Shown in pieces: positions 36,548 through 52,407 of a stretch of 64,000 bases of DNA (the stretch's first letter is position 1; each line of letters opens with the position of its first letter). Made by a program: the position numbers and the translations under genes. The notes under the pieces are model-generated. The model saw nothing but the letters and a program-made list of their open reading frames with translations, did not search any database and was not told the DNA's origin. Origin of the DNA: VGBV01 sp963813725 (GTDB lineage Bacteria > Actinomycetota > Thermoleophilia > Solirubrobacterales > 70-9); the NCBI GenBank assembly GCA_963813725.1, contig CAWFAI010000003.1, positions 24,031-88,030 of the forward strand, written 5' to 3'.

Positions 36548-37045
36548 GTGGAGAAGAGCGAGAAGCCGCTGCTCGCCGTCGACGTGGACGGAGTCATCAG
36601 CCTGTTCGGCTATGAGCAGTCGAACGATGACGCGCCGGGCGAGTTCCACCTGGTCGACGGGATGCTGCACTGCATCTCGATGCCGACCGGTCCCCGGCTG
36701 AACCGGCTGGCCGAGACCTACGACCTGGTCTGGGCGACCGGCTGGGAGGACCGCGCCAACGACTACCTGCCGGGCATCCTCGGCGTCCCCGAGCTGCCAT
36801 TCCTGACCTTCGACGGCGAGGCCCGCTTCGGCACCGCCCACTGGAAGCTGGCGGCGCTCGAGGCCTACGCCGGCGATCGCCCTCTGGCGTGGATCGACGA
36901 CAGCCTGGATCTGAGCTGCTCCAGCTGGGCCGAGGCGCGCGAGGCCCCGACGCTGCTGGTGCCGACCGACCCGGAGATCGGCCTCGAGGACGGCCACGTC
37001 GCCGCGCTCGAGGCCTGGGCCGCGGACGGCTACAGCGTCCGCTAG
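36548..37045 (+). CDS. HAD-like hydrolase domain protein
   Basis: 165 residues from GTG 36548. Small HAD-fold protein with nucleophile motif LLAVDVDGV at the N-terminus, the second motif region VWATGWEDRAN, and acidic motif WIDDSLD. There is no large cap insertion. This resembles uncharacterised actinobacterial HAD-domain proteins; the substrate is unknown. Located in the rpsL|rpoC island, divergent from rpsL (92 bp). Confidence 0.78.
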   Translation: MEKSEKPLLAVDVDGVISLFGYEQSNDDAPGEFHLVDGMLHCISMPTGPRLNRLAETYDLVWATGWEDRANDYLPGILGVPELPFLTFDGEARFGTAHWKLAALEAYAGDRPLAWIDDSLDLSCSSWAEAREAPTLLVPTDPEIGLEDGHVAALEAWAADGYSVR

Positions 37046-37086
37046 CGCTTTGCGCCGCAGCGCGCGGCGTCTAGACTCCTTCGGGG

Positions 37087-37398
37087 ATGGAGGGCGTGTG
37101 GCCGATCATCTTCCTCGCCGTGGTGCTGAAGATCCCGGTCTTCTTCGGCATCTGGCTCGTCTGGTGGGCGTCGAAGAGCTACGACGAGTTCGCCGAGGAC
37201 GAGAGGCCGGGGGCCGAGGACCACGGCTTCCGCCGCTGGCGCCGCCAGCCGCGCCCCAAGGGCCCCCGCCGCGGCCCGCACGGGGGCACGGCCGTCGCGC
37301 TGCCCGATTGCCCGCCGAGGGGTCGCAAGGCCGCCCGCCTTCGGAGCGGCGCGCCAGCGCCGCGACTTGCTCGAAGCGGCCGCCGCGACCCCGACTGA
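37087..37398 (+). CDS. Small single-helix membrane protein, hypothetical
   Basis: 103 residues. One N-terminal membrane segment (VWPIIFLAVVLKIPVFFGIWLVWWA), a short acidic stretch (YDEFAEDERPGAED) and a long Arg/Pro-rich cytoplasmic tail. It starts 41 bp after the HAD gene. The low-complexity tail may be real or extended by a sequence error; the stop overlaps the first unit of a 21-bp direct repeat. No family is recognised. Confidence 0.5.
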   Translation: MEGVWPIIFLAVVLKIPVFFGIWLVWWASKSYDEFAEDERPGAEDHGFRRWRRQPRPKGPRRGPHGGTAVALPDCPPRGRKAARLRSGAPAPRLARSGRRDPD

Positions 37399-37446
37399 TG
37401 GCGAAGCCGTCAGCCGGCCCCGGCTTGATGGCGAAGCCGTCAGCCG
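37396..37446. repeat. 21-bp direct repeat, two copies with 30-bp period
   Basis: The sequence TGATGGCGAAGCCGTCAGCC plus G occurs at 37396-37416 and 37426-37446. The first copy covers the stop of the small membrane protein; the second runs into the 3' end of the DUF5701 gene. Confidence 0.85.
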
Positions 37447-37808
37447 ATCCGCTCGACGCAGCTCGCTGACCCCAGCCAGGTGTGCGGGTTGCCCGCCCAG
37501 CACCAGCCCAGCTTCGGAGCGCCCTTGCTGATCCAGATCGCGGTCACCCGCTTGTCGCCGCAGCGCGAGCCGGGAAGCGAGAACCCGGCATTGCGGTCGA
37601 CGGCCTCGGGGCGCTGGGCGACCAGAGCGATGCCCTCCTGCAGGGTGAGGGGGGAGCGGCCCGCCTGCAGGATGCGCGGCAGGGCGTCGTCCGGAGTGAC
37701 GTTGCGGAGATCCAGACCCGGGTCGGCGTCCACCAGCTCGTAGTCGCCCTCGGGCAGCTCGATCGCCTCGATCGGCTCGAATCGCTCGTACTCACCGGGC
37801 TCGAGCAT
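37440..37808 (-). CDS. DUF5701 family protein, possibly N-terminally shortened
   Basis: 122 residues matching what I recognise as the C-terminal half of DUF5701 proteins: DLRNVTPDDALP, then PLTLQEGIALVAQRPEAV, FSLPGSRCGDKRV-A-WIS, and PKLGWCWAGNPHTWLGSASC. The open frame extends upstream of ATG 37808 without a stop for about 100 bp (RSNELRTLSRALESIEW), reaching the rpoC stop, but the N-terminal domain expected for the family is not there. It follows rpoC on the same strand by about 100 bp. Function is unknown. Confidence 0.65.
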   Translation of the reverse strand: MLEPGEYERFEPIEAIELPEGDYELVDADPGLDLRNVTPDDALPRILQAGRSPLTLQEGIALVAQRPEAVDRNAGFSLPGSRCGDKRVTAIWISKGAPKLGWCWAGNPHTWLGSASCVERIG

Positions 37809-37909
37809 CGTCAGGGCCGGCGCACCGCGCCACTCGATCGACTCGAGGGCGCGGCTGAGCGTCCGCAGCTCGTTGCTGCGGACCGTGACCCGCGTGGCCG
37901 CCCGTGCGC

Positions 37910-45701
<7,792 letters not shown>

Positions 45702-45904
45702 CTGGGCGACTCCTCAAGTATTCGAAGGACTGCGAGTCCGCGCAGAAATCCTGGCAGCAGGGCTCACCCGGCGCGCGACCGTGCAGATTACCACACCGCT
45801 TCAACCTTCTTCAAGGGCTAGCTACACGCCCGGGGCGGGCGCGGCGAGAACCATAGCCATTGTGGCGGATGTGCAGCGGAAAAGCGGAGAGGACGGCCCG
45901 CGAG

Positions 45905-46297
45905 CTACTTCAGCTCCGCGGTGCCGCCCGCCTCCTCGATCTCGCCCTTGAGCTTCTCGGCCTCGTCGCGCTCGATGCCCTCCTTGACGGGGCTCGGGGC
46001 CTCGTCAACCAGCGCCTTGGCCTCCTTCAGGCCCAGGCCGGTGGCAGCGCGCACGACCTTGATCACGCCGATCTTCTTCTCGCCGGATCCGGTGAGGACG
46101 ACGTCGACCGTGGCCGACTCCTCCTCGGCCCCGGCGCCGTCGGCGGTCCCGGCGGCGGCCGGCGCGGCGGCGGCGACCGCGGTCGCCGAGACGCCGAACT
46201 CCTCCTCGAGCGCCTTGATGCGCTCGGAGAGCTCGAGCACCGAGATGCCCTTCAGCTCCTCGATCCAATCCTCAGTGGTCACCTTGGTGGCGGCCAT
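45905..46297 (-). CDS. rplL: Large ribosomal subunit protein bL12
   Basis: 130 residues. The multimeric stalk protein that recruits translation GTPases. The N-terminal dimerisation helices (ISVLELSERIKALEEEFGVSA), an Ala/Gly-rich hinge, and the C-terminal domain (IGVIKVVRAATGLGLKEAKALVDEAP) are all clear. It lies 2 bp after rplJ. Normal length. Confidence 0.98.
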   Translation of the reverse strand: MAATKVTTEDWIEELKGISVLELSERIKALEEEFGVSATAVAAAAPAAAGTADGAGAEEESATVDVVLTGSGEKKIGVIKVVRAATGLGLKEAKALVDEAPSPVKEGIERDEAEKLKGEIEEAGGTAELK

Positions 46298-46299
46298 CT

Positions 46300-47190
46300 C
46301 TATTCGTCCTCCTTGCTCTTGTCGGAATCCTCTGAAGTCTCGTCTGCGTCCTCGTCTGAAGTCTTTTCCTGCTCGCCCTCGCCCTCGCCGTTCGTGGCCT
46401 CCTGGGCCTCCCCGACCTCGGCCTCCCCCTCGCCGGTCTCGGGCACCTGCTCGCCGGCGTCCTCGCCCGCCGGAGCGCTCTCCTCGCTGGGCTCCTCCTC
46501 GGGCGACTCGCTCGGCGCCGGATCCGGATCGCCCGCATCAGCGGAGGCGTCCTCGGGCGTCTCCTCCTCGGCGGGGGGCTCCTCGGCGGGGGCGTCCTCG
46601 GGCGTCTCCTCCTCGGCGGGGGCCTCCTCGGCGGGCGGGTCGGCGGCAGGAGCGTCCGCTGGGGACTCGCCGGAGACGAGGCCCTGGTCGGCCATCTGCT
46701 GCAGCTGGCTCGCCAGGCCCTGCACCATCGACCCGAGCCCGCGGACCAGCCCGGTCAGGGGGCTGGCGACGATGCCGGCGAACTGGGCGTTCATCTGGTC
46801 GCGGCCCGGCAGCATCGCGATCGCGGTGAACGAGTCGGCCTCGAGCGGCTCACCGTCCATGATCCCGCCCTTGAACTCGAGCAGCTCCCACTCGTCGCCC
46901 AGCCTGCGGATCGTCTTGGCGGCCAGCGCGACGTCGCCCTGGACCAGGGTGAGCGCCGTGGGTCCGCTCAGGTGGTCCTTGATCTCGGCTGTTCCGGCCT
47001 CCTCGGCGGCGAGCAGCGTCAGGCGGTTCTTGACCACGCGGAAGCGCGCGTCGGCCTCGCGCAGGCCAGAGCGCAGCTCGGCGGCCTGCGGCACGCTGAT
47101 GCCGCGATAGTCGATCGCGAAGATCGCGTCAGCGTCCTTGAGCTCGCTGGTGAGCTCCTCGACTACGGCTGTCTTCTGTTCCTTGTTCAT
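46300..47190 (-). CDS. rplJ: Large ribosomal subunit protein uL10 with long acidic C-terminal tail
   Basis: 296 residues; the family norm is about 165-175. The uL10 core (1-171; MNKEQKTAVVEELTSELKDA, then GGIMDGEPLEADSFTAIAMLPGRD and the helix anchoring bL12) forms the stalk base. Residues 172-296 are Glu/Pro/Ala/Asp-rich with near repeats (PAEEETPEDAPAEEPP), strongly acidic and probably disordered. Its first 146 bp are duplicated exactly at 49053-49198. In most bacteria rplJ follows rplA; here about 4.3 kb of other DNA separates them. Confidence 0.96.
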   Translation of the reverse strand: MNKEQKTAVVEELTSELKDADAIFAIDYRGISVPQAAELRSGLREADARFRVVKNRLTLLAAEEAGTAEIKDHLSGPTALTLVQGDVALAAKTIRRLGDEWELLEFKGGIMDGEPLEADSFTAIAMLPGRDQMNAQFAGIVASPLTGLVRGLGSMVQGLASQLQQMADQGLVSGESPADAPAADPPAEEAPAEEETPEDAPAEEPPAEEETPEDASADAGDPDPAPSESPEEEPSEESAPAGEDAGEQVPETGEGEAEVGEAQEATNGEGEGEQEKTSDEDADETSEDSDKSKEDE

Positions 47191-47192
47191 CT
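47047..47192. repeat. 146-bp exact direct repeat, rplJ copy
   Basis: Start codon region and first 48 codons of rplJ, identical by eye to 49053-49198. The two copies bracket the sulfatase-like gene. Confidence 0.92.
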
Positions 47193-47360
47193 GACGTCGT
47201 CCTCTGAGGTGTCCGAAGAATGAAACCCGCCATGCAGGCGGGCAGGAGAACGCGTCAGCGTGCTGAAGCGACTCTGCTCACCTGCGCCGGTCTTCCGGGC
47301 CACGCCGATCGCGACCCCGCCGACGGTCTTTGGCGGCTATTGCGAGGGCGCAGTGTAGGG
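47193..47360 (-). promoter_or_regulatory. rplJ leader with attenuator-like hairpin
   Basis: The spacer upstream of rplJ contains CCCGCC, loop TGCAT, GGCGGG followed by a T-rich stretch (TTTCATTCTT) on the minus strand at 47226-47242. Further upstream is a -10-like TACACT within CCCTACACTGC. The CCCTACACTGC block and the neighbouring GGAAGACCG are conserved in the second leader at 49199-49300, supporting a regulatory role. uL10 is known in other bacteria to bind its own leader; that mechanism here is inference. Confidence 0.5.
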
Positions 47361-47419
47361 AATCGGGCGCCCGCTGCATCCCCGACTGCGACGACCGCGG
47401 CCCCCTTACCCTTGAGCCG

Positions 47420-49010
47420 GTGCGGGGATCGCAGAATTCGCCCGAGAACGATGCGACCTGGTGGCGGCCGCTCGCCACGGTCGCGCTCTTCTCGGTCCTC
47501 CCGTTCGCCGCGTTCCTGAACGCGAACCGCCTCGAGGTGGACCTCGACGGCTCCCTCGCCTCCTACGTCCTCTTCCTGCTGGTGCCGGGTCTGGTTGCCG
47601 TGGCAGCCGCTGGACTGCTGCGCGGCCGGGCGGCCGCCGAGCGCGCCGCCGTGCTGTTCGCGATCACAGCCTTCCTGCTCTTCAGGTTCGAGCCGATCGA
47701 GGATCTCGCCGGGGTGCTGGGCATCGATTCCGGGGTGGGCGACGGTCGGCCTGTGGGTCGTCGTGCTCGCGGCGTGCCTCTTCCTCGGGGCTCGCCTCGC
47801 GCGGCATCGGGCGATGTGGGCCTACGCGCTGGTGGCGGGCGCGTTGCTGACCGCTCTGCCGGCCGCGCAGTACGCGAGCTACCGGGCCAGCGGTGACGGC
47901 ACCGCGTCCGCCGGGCCACCGCCCGAGCTCGAGCTGCCGTCCAAGCCCCCCGCGGGCATGGCCCTGCCCGATGTCTACTTCTTCCTGCTTGACGGTTACG
48001 GGTCGCGCGAGCAGCTCCGGTCCCTGGCCGGGTTCGACAACTCGCCGTTCCACGGGGAGCTCCGGCGACGGGGGTTCGACATCGCCGAGGACGCCACCTC
48101 GCCCTACAACACGACCATCCTCTCGGTGCCCTCGATCCTCCGCATGGACTACGCGCTCGAGGAGGGACGCGTCGGCGGCTACGCCCCGTACTACGAGACG
48201 ATCACGGGCGAGAGCCCGGTCGTCGAGGAGTTCGACCGCCTGGGCTACGACTTCGCCTTCGCGACCGACTGGCCCTCCCCCGGGTTCATCAAGTGCACCC
48301 CCGTGATGGACGTCTGCATCAGGCCCGATGAGACGCTCACCGAGCGGGAATGGGCGCTGCTCGGCGCGACCCCACTCGATGCGGCGCTGCCCGAGCTCGG
48401 GATCGCGGAGGAGGACCTCGCCAGGAAGGACTCCGTGCTGAGGCCCGAGGAAGCGGTCGAGCGGATCGCAGAGCAGCGCGACGGCGATCGCCCGCTGTTC
48501 GCCTACAGCCATCTGATGTCGTCGCACGCCCCGTTCCTCTACGGCGAGGACTGCGGGATCCAGGGGCTGACGTCGGTGACCGCGTGGGGAGACCCGATTG
48601 ACGGCGCCGACTCGTCGTGGGGAACCGCCGCCGGCGAGGGAGGCGAGAGGTACTCGACCGCGGTCCGCTGCCTCAACGAGAGCCTGCTCCGCGCCGCGGA
48701 AGCGATCGAGGCGAGTGACCCGAACGCGATCGTGGTCTTCGCGGGCGATCACGGGCCAGGGTGGGAGTTCGACATGACAACCCCGCCCGAGGAGTGGTCC
48801 CGCGCCGACATCGAGATGCGCTACTCGGTCCTGAGCGCCGCCCGGCTGCCGGGCTGCCCGGACGGGCGCGCTCCCAAGAACGTCGTGAACGCGTTCCGGA
48901 CCGTGCTCGGCTGCATCTCCGGTCAGCGGGTCGAGACGCTCCCGTCACGGCGCTTCGCGGTCCAGGACGGAACGGAGCAGCACGTCACCCCGTTCCCCCT
49001 CGACGGGTAG
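47420..49010 (+). CDS. Membrane-anchored sulfatase/alkaline phosphatase superfamily protein, one frameshift
   Basis: About 530 residues reconstructed. The N-terminal part has three to four membrane helices (LATVALFSVLPFAAFL, YVLFLLVPGLVAVAAAGLL, then after a frame change near 47735 LWVVVLAACLFLGARLA and ALVAGALLTALPAA). The soluble domain starts DVYFFLLDGYG with the nucleophile-type Thr/Ser region (SPYNTTILSVPSILRM) and ends with the metal-binding GDHGPG. This layout resembles sulfatase-like phospho- or sulfo-transferases of envelope polysaccharide clusters. The GTG start at 47420 is tentative. It is bracketed by the rplJ repeats. Confidence 0.75.
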
Positions 49011-49013
49011 GAG

Positions 49014-49196
49014 CTAGGAGGAGGCTTCGGCGGGCTCGGGCTGCTCGGCGGCCGCGTCGGCCTCGCGCAGGCCAGAGCGCAGCTCGGCGGCCTGCGGCAC
49101 GCTGATGCCGCGATAGTCGATCGCGAAGATCGCGTCAGCGTCCTTGAGCTCGCTGGTGAGCTCCTCGACTACGGCTGTCTTCTGTTCCTTGTTCAT
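49014..49196 (-). pseudogene. Truncated second rplJ: uL10 residues 1-48 plus foreign ending
   Basis: 60-codon frame from ATG 49196. Residues 1-47 are identical to uL10 (MNKEQKTAVVEELTSELKDA ... SGLREADA), then AAEQPEPAEASS and a stop. The ending is acidic and Ala/Pro-rich like the natural uL10 tail, so this may be a uL10 copy with its centre deleted. It has a related leader with the TACACT element and could be expressed as a fragment of the stalk-base protein's rRNA-binding region. Confidence 0.8.
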
Positions 49197-49198
49197 CT
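49053..49198. repeat. 146-bp exact direct repeat, remnant copy
   Basis: Second copy of the rplJ 5' region. Its left boundary lies where the uL10 frame joins an unrelated 12-residue ending. Confidence 0.92.
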
Positions 49199-49321
49199 CA
49201 GGCCTGCGTCGGTCTTCCGGGACACCTCGGAAGGTGGCCCCGCCGGCGGTCTTCGGCGGCAGTTGCGAAGCGGCAGTGTAGGGGATCGGCCGCCGCAGCC
49301 GGTCCTCTGCCCGCGCCGGGG

Positions 49322-49984
49322 CTAGAGGTCGTCGAGCTCGGAGCTCCGGATTTCGCGTGGCGGCGTGCCGGGCACCGAGTGGACGCTGTCGGGCGCGGTG
49401 TCCTTCATGATCAGCGCGCCGGCGCCGATCACCGAGCGATCGCCGACGCTGACGCCGTTGCGAATCCTGGCTCCGCCCCCGATGAAGCAGCGGTCTCCCC
49501 ACCCGGCTCCTGCCCATCAACACGGAGTCGGTCGCGAGGTAGCAGTAGTCCCCGACCACCGCGTCGTGGCTCACGGTGGTCGAGACGCAGACGATCGATC
49601 CCGAGCCGACCGTCGCGAACGGCATGACCACGGCGCCGGGTCCGAGACGCGACGTTGTCCCCGAGGCTCACCCATAGACGTGGGCGCCGGCGGCGATGAG
49701 GTTGGGCAGGCGGTAGCCGGCATGCACGAGCCTGCTCGCAGACCTCGGCGCGAAGCGCGTTCGTCTCGCGATAGCCGGAGGCCGCGAACAGCTCGAAGCG
49801 ATCCGGCGGATGGGAACTCTGGAGGTCCTCGAAGGGGACGACCGGCAGGCCCTTCCAATTCGCGCTCGCGCATGTACTCGGCGTGAACCGTGAAGGCGAC
49901 GGGGGTGTGGGCTGAGTCCTGATCGAACAGGGCCCGGACCCAGCGGGCCAGGTCGCCGGCCCCGAAGATGACGAGCTCGCTCAC
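49322..49984 (-). CDS. NeuD-like sugar O-acetyltransferase, many frame changes
   Basis: About 220 codons recovered by following homology across at least five single-base frame changes. N-terminus MSELVIFGAGDLARWVRALF (Rossmann-like PglD/NeuD N-domain); then LPVVPFEDLQ, FELFAASGYRETNALRAEV, GYRLPNLIAAGAHVYG; then left-handed beta-helix hexapeptides (AVVMPFATVGSGSIVCVSTTV, CFIGGGARIRNGVSVGDRSV, VIGAGALIMKD) and the stop after RSSELDDL. Members acetylate nucleotide-linked or sialic-type sugars. The start overlaps the WbqC-like stop (ATGA). Whether it is intact in the cell depends on whether the frame changes are errors. Confidence 0.72.
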
Positions 49985-50700
49985 TCGGTGATGGCGGCCT
50001 GGGCCACCGGCTCGGCTCGTCCCCGCAGGAAGCGGGGCGCGTCGGCGCCGACGCTAAACGAGCAGGTCGAGGATGCTGACCCGGGGCTCGAACGGGAGGG
50101 TGGAGCTGGGGGTAGGCCGGGTAGCCGGGGTAGTCGAACCAACGCACCTCGATCCCGGCCCGCTGGAACGCGCTCTCGTCCAGGTAGCTGCGGGCAGCCG
50201 GGCCCGAGACGTACTCGTCCGCCCCCGCGGCGAGGCAGAGCTCGAGCAGCCTCCGGCTCTTGGTGCCGCTCGCCCCATAGATCCTCGACGGCACCAGCGG
50301 CGTCGCCACCCCCAACTCGGCGCAGATCCCCTCCAGGAGTACGCGGTTCACCTCGCTCAGGAGCGAGCTGCTCGCCTGCTGGTAGAGCTCGGTCGAGCCA
50401 TGGCAGGCATTGCTCCAGGCAGGGGGCCGACCGATACGCCCGGGCGAGGATCTCCAGGTGCCTGCCCGCCCAGTCCGGGTCGGCGACCTCGACCTGGTCG
50501 ATTCGCTTGTGCAGTGCGCCCCGCACGGGGATGGTCAGCCAGACGACCCCGTGCTCGGTCTTGATCCGGTTGCGGTTGCGCCAGTCCTGTTTGGTGTACT
50601 GGACGTCGTCGAGCAGGATGAACTCGTCCACCGACGAGATCAGGTCGAAGTAGCCCCTCCAGGGAATGTAATTCGACTGCACGATCGCGACGCTCTTCAT
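49981..50700 (-). CDS. WbqC family protein, frame changes
   Basis: About 240 codons reconstructed. Starts MKSVAIVQSNYIPWRGYFDL with LLDDVQYTKQDWRNRNRIKT, the WbqC signature. It continues in a second frame (NRVLLEGICAELGV, YGASGTKSRRLLELCLAAGA, then FDYPGYPAYPQL) and a third (FEPRVSILDLL), ending GRAEPVAQAAITE. Frame changes lie near 50390 and 50090-50050. WbqC-like proteins occur in O-antigen and capsule clusters, probably in sugar-nucleotide modification. It overlaps the upstream glycosyltransferase and the downstream NeuD-like gene by 4 nt each, a real operon. Confidence 0.75.
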   Translation of the reverse strand: MKSVAIVQSNYIPWRGYFDLISSVDEFILLDDVQYTKQDWRNRNRIKTEHGVVWLTIPVRGALHKRIDQVEVADPDWAGRHLEILARAYRSAPCLEQCLPWLDRALPAGEQLAPERGEPRTPGGDLRRVGGGDAAGAVEDLWGERHQEPEAARALPRRGGGRVRLGPGCPQLPGRERVPAGRDRGALVRLPRLPGLPPAPPSRSSPGSASSTCSFSVGADAPRFLRGRAEPVAQAAITE

Positions 50701-51545
50701 CGCATTCGCATCGGCTCGGAGTCGTTCGAGGCGCCCGCTTGCAGCCCGGCCCCAGCGGCGGCCTCCATGTCCACGACGACAGCGGGCCGGCGCCTCAGCG
50801 TGCGCTCGACCCGGTCAAACCACCGCGCTGCCGGGGCCGGGAGCGCGCGGCGCAGCTTCACCGCCGCCTCGTGCAGCAGGTTGCCGGCGGCGACGCGAGT
50901 GAGGCTTCGCAGCGTGTAGGAGCTCTCGCCGGCGTGACGCTCGTCGCGGCGGACCGGGACCACCGCGTGGCTGAAGCCCAGCCCGCGGGCGGCCGTCAGG
51001 TAGCGCAGGGACATCAGGTAGGTGCGGTGGCGGTTGCTCGACGAGAGGACCGCTTCCACGACCCGGCGCGAGACCAGGCTGTACCCCGAGTAGCGGGGCA
51101 GGGGCGCCTCCGAGGCCAGGTTCCTGAGCCGGAAGTACGCGGCGGTGCCCAGGCGCCGCGCCAACCCGTAGCTCCGCGTGCCGCGGGTGGTGAAGACGGC
51201 GTCGTGGCCTTCCCGGGCCCGGGCGAGGAGCAGCGGGATCGCCTCGGGCGGGTCCTGGAGGTCGCAGTCCATGACCACGACCCGCTCGCCACGCGTCCGC
51301 GCGAGGCCGGCCATGATCGCCGCGCTCTGCCCGGCGTTATGGCTCAGGTGATAGGCGCGAACGCGTGGATCGCCGCGCGCCAGGTCCACCAGCAGGGGCC
51401 AGCTCTCCCCCGGGCTGCAGTCGTCGACGTAGACGATCTCCCACTCGACGCCGGATTCCTCGAGCGTCGCGGTGAGGCGGGCGTGAAGCGCCCGCAGGCA
51501 GTCGGTGCAGCCATACACCGGGACGACGACGCTGAGGCCGGGCAT
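50697..51545 (-). CDS. Family 2 glycosyltransferase (dolichol/polyprenyl-phosphate sugar synthase-like)
   Basis: 282 residues, intact. GT-A fold start SVVVPVYGCTDCLRALHARL, EIVYVDDCSPGESW (first Asp motif), then VVVMDCDLQDPPEAIPLL (the DxD-like and QDPPE motifs typical of polyprenyl-phosphate sugar synthases). No C-terminal membrane helices are evident, so it is the soluble or peripheral type. It starts 14 bp after rplA and is probably read from the rplK-rplA transcript. With the next two genes it forms a small envelope-sugar operon. Confidence 0.85.
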   Translation of the reverse strand: MPGLSVVVPVYGCTDCLRALHARLTATLEESGVEWEIVYVDDCSPGESWPLLVDLARGDPRVRAYHLSHNAGQSAAIMAGLARTRGERVVVMDCDLQDPPEAIPLLLARAREGHDAVFTTRGTRSYGLARRLGTAAYFRLRNLASEAPLPRYSGYSLVSRRVVEAVLSSSNRHRTYLMSLRYLTAARGLGFSHAVVPVRRDERHAGESSYTLRSLTRVAAGNLLHEAAVKLRRALPAPAARWFDRVERTLRRRPAVVVDMEAAAGAGLQAGASNDSEPMRMR

Positions 51546-51558
51546 TTGGGAGCTGCCC

Positions 51559-52407
51559 CTAGGCGGGCGCGGGCTCGTCCTGCTCCTCGGTGGGCTCCGG
51601 CTCAGGGTCGTCCGGCTCCTCCGGCGTCTCGGCGGGCTGTTCGGGGGCGCCCTCCTCGGCGGCGTCCTCGCCGGCGCCGTTGCTCGAGGCCGGGCCGGCT
51701 CCGGCCATGATCTCCGACCCGCGCGTCTTCGCCGAGTCGATCCGGACGCCGGGGCCCATCGTCGTGGTCATTGTCACCGAGAGGATGTAGCGGCCCTTGG
51801 CGGCCGCGGGCTTGGCGCGGATGATCTCCTCGATCACCGCCGCGTAGTTCTCCAGCAGGGCGGATTCCTCGAAGCTGGTCTTGCCGATCGAGAGGTGGAC
51901 GATCGCCTGCTTGTCGGTGCGGTACTCGACCTTGCCGGCCTTGGCCTCGCCCACCGCCTTCGCGACGTCGTCGGTGACGGTCCCGACCTTGGGGTTCGGC
52001 ATCTTGCCCTGCGGCCCGAGCACCCGCCCGAGCTTGCCGACCTTGGGCATCAGGGCCGGGGTCGCGACCGCGATGTCGAAGTCGGTCCAGCCCTCTTCGA
52101 CCTTGGCGATGAGGTCGTCGCCGCCGACGTGGTCGGCGCCGGCCTCGGTGGCCTCGCGGGCGCCGTCGCCGTCGGCGAAAACGGCGACGGTCAGGTCCTT
52201 GCCCAGGCCGCGCGGCAGCGCGAGGGTGCCGCGCAGCTGCTCTTCGGCATGGCGGACGTTGACCCCCAAGCGGATGTGCAGCTCGACCGTCTCGTCGAAC
52301 TTGGCGGCGCCGCCGGACTTGATCAGGCTGACCGCCTCGGCGGGGTCATAGGCCTTGGTGCGGTCGATCCGGTCGTAGGCCTCCCGGTAGCGCTTGCCGC
52401 GGGCCAT
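51559..52407 (-). CDS. rplA: Large ribosomal subunit protein uL1 with acidic tail
   Basis: 282 residues; about 235 is normal. The uL1 core (MARGKRYREAYDRIDRTKAY ... VLGPQGKMPNPKVGTV ... KGRYILSVTMTTTMGPGV) forms the mobile L1 stalk. The last 45 residues are Glu/Pro/Asp-rich (EEPDDPEPEPTEEQDEPAPA). It overlaps rplK by one base. The gene normally downstream, rplJ, has been displaced. Confidence 0.97.
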   Translation of the reverse strand: MARGKRYREAYDRIDRTKAYDPAEAVSLIKSGGAAKFDETVELHIRLGVNVRHAEEQLRGTLALPRGLGKDLTVAVFADGDGAREATEAGADHVGGDDLIAKVEEGWTDFDIAVATPALMPKVGKLGRVLGPQGKMPNPKVGTVTDDVAKAVGEAKAGKVEYRTDKQAIVHLSIGKTSFEESALLENYAAVIEEIIRAKPAAAKGRYILSVTMTTTMGPGVRIDSAKTRGSEIMAGAGPASSNGAGEDAAEEGAPEQPAETPEEPDDPEPEPTEEQDEPAPA

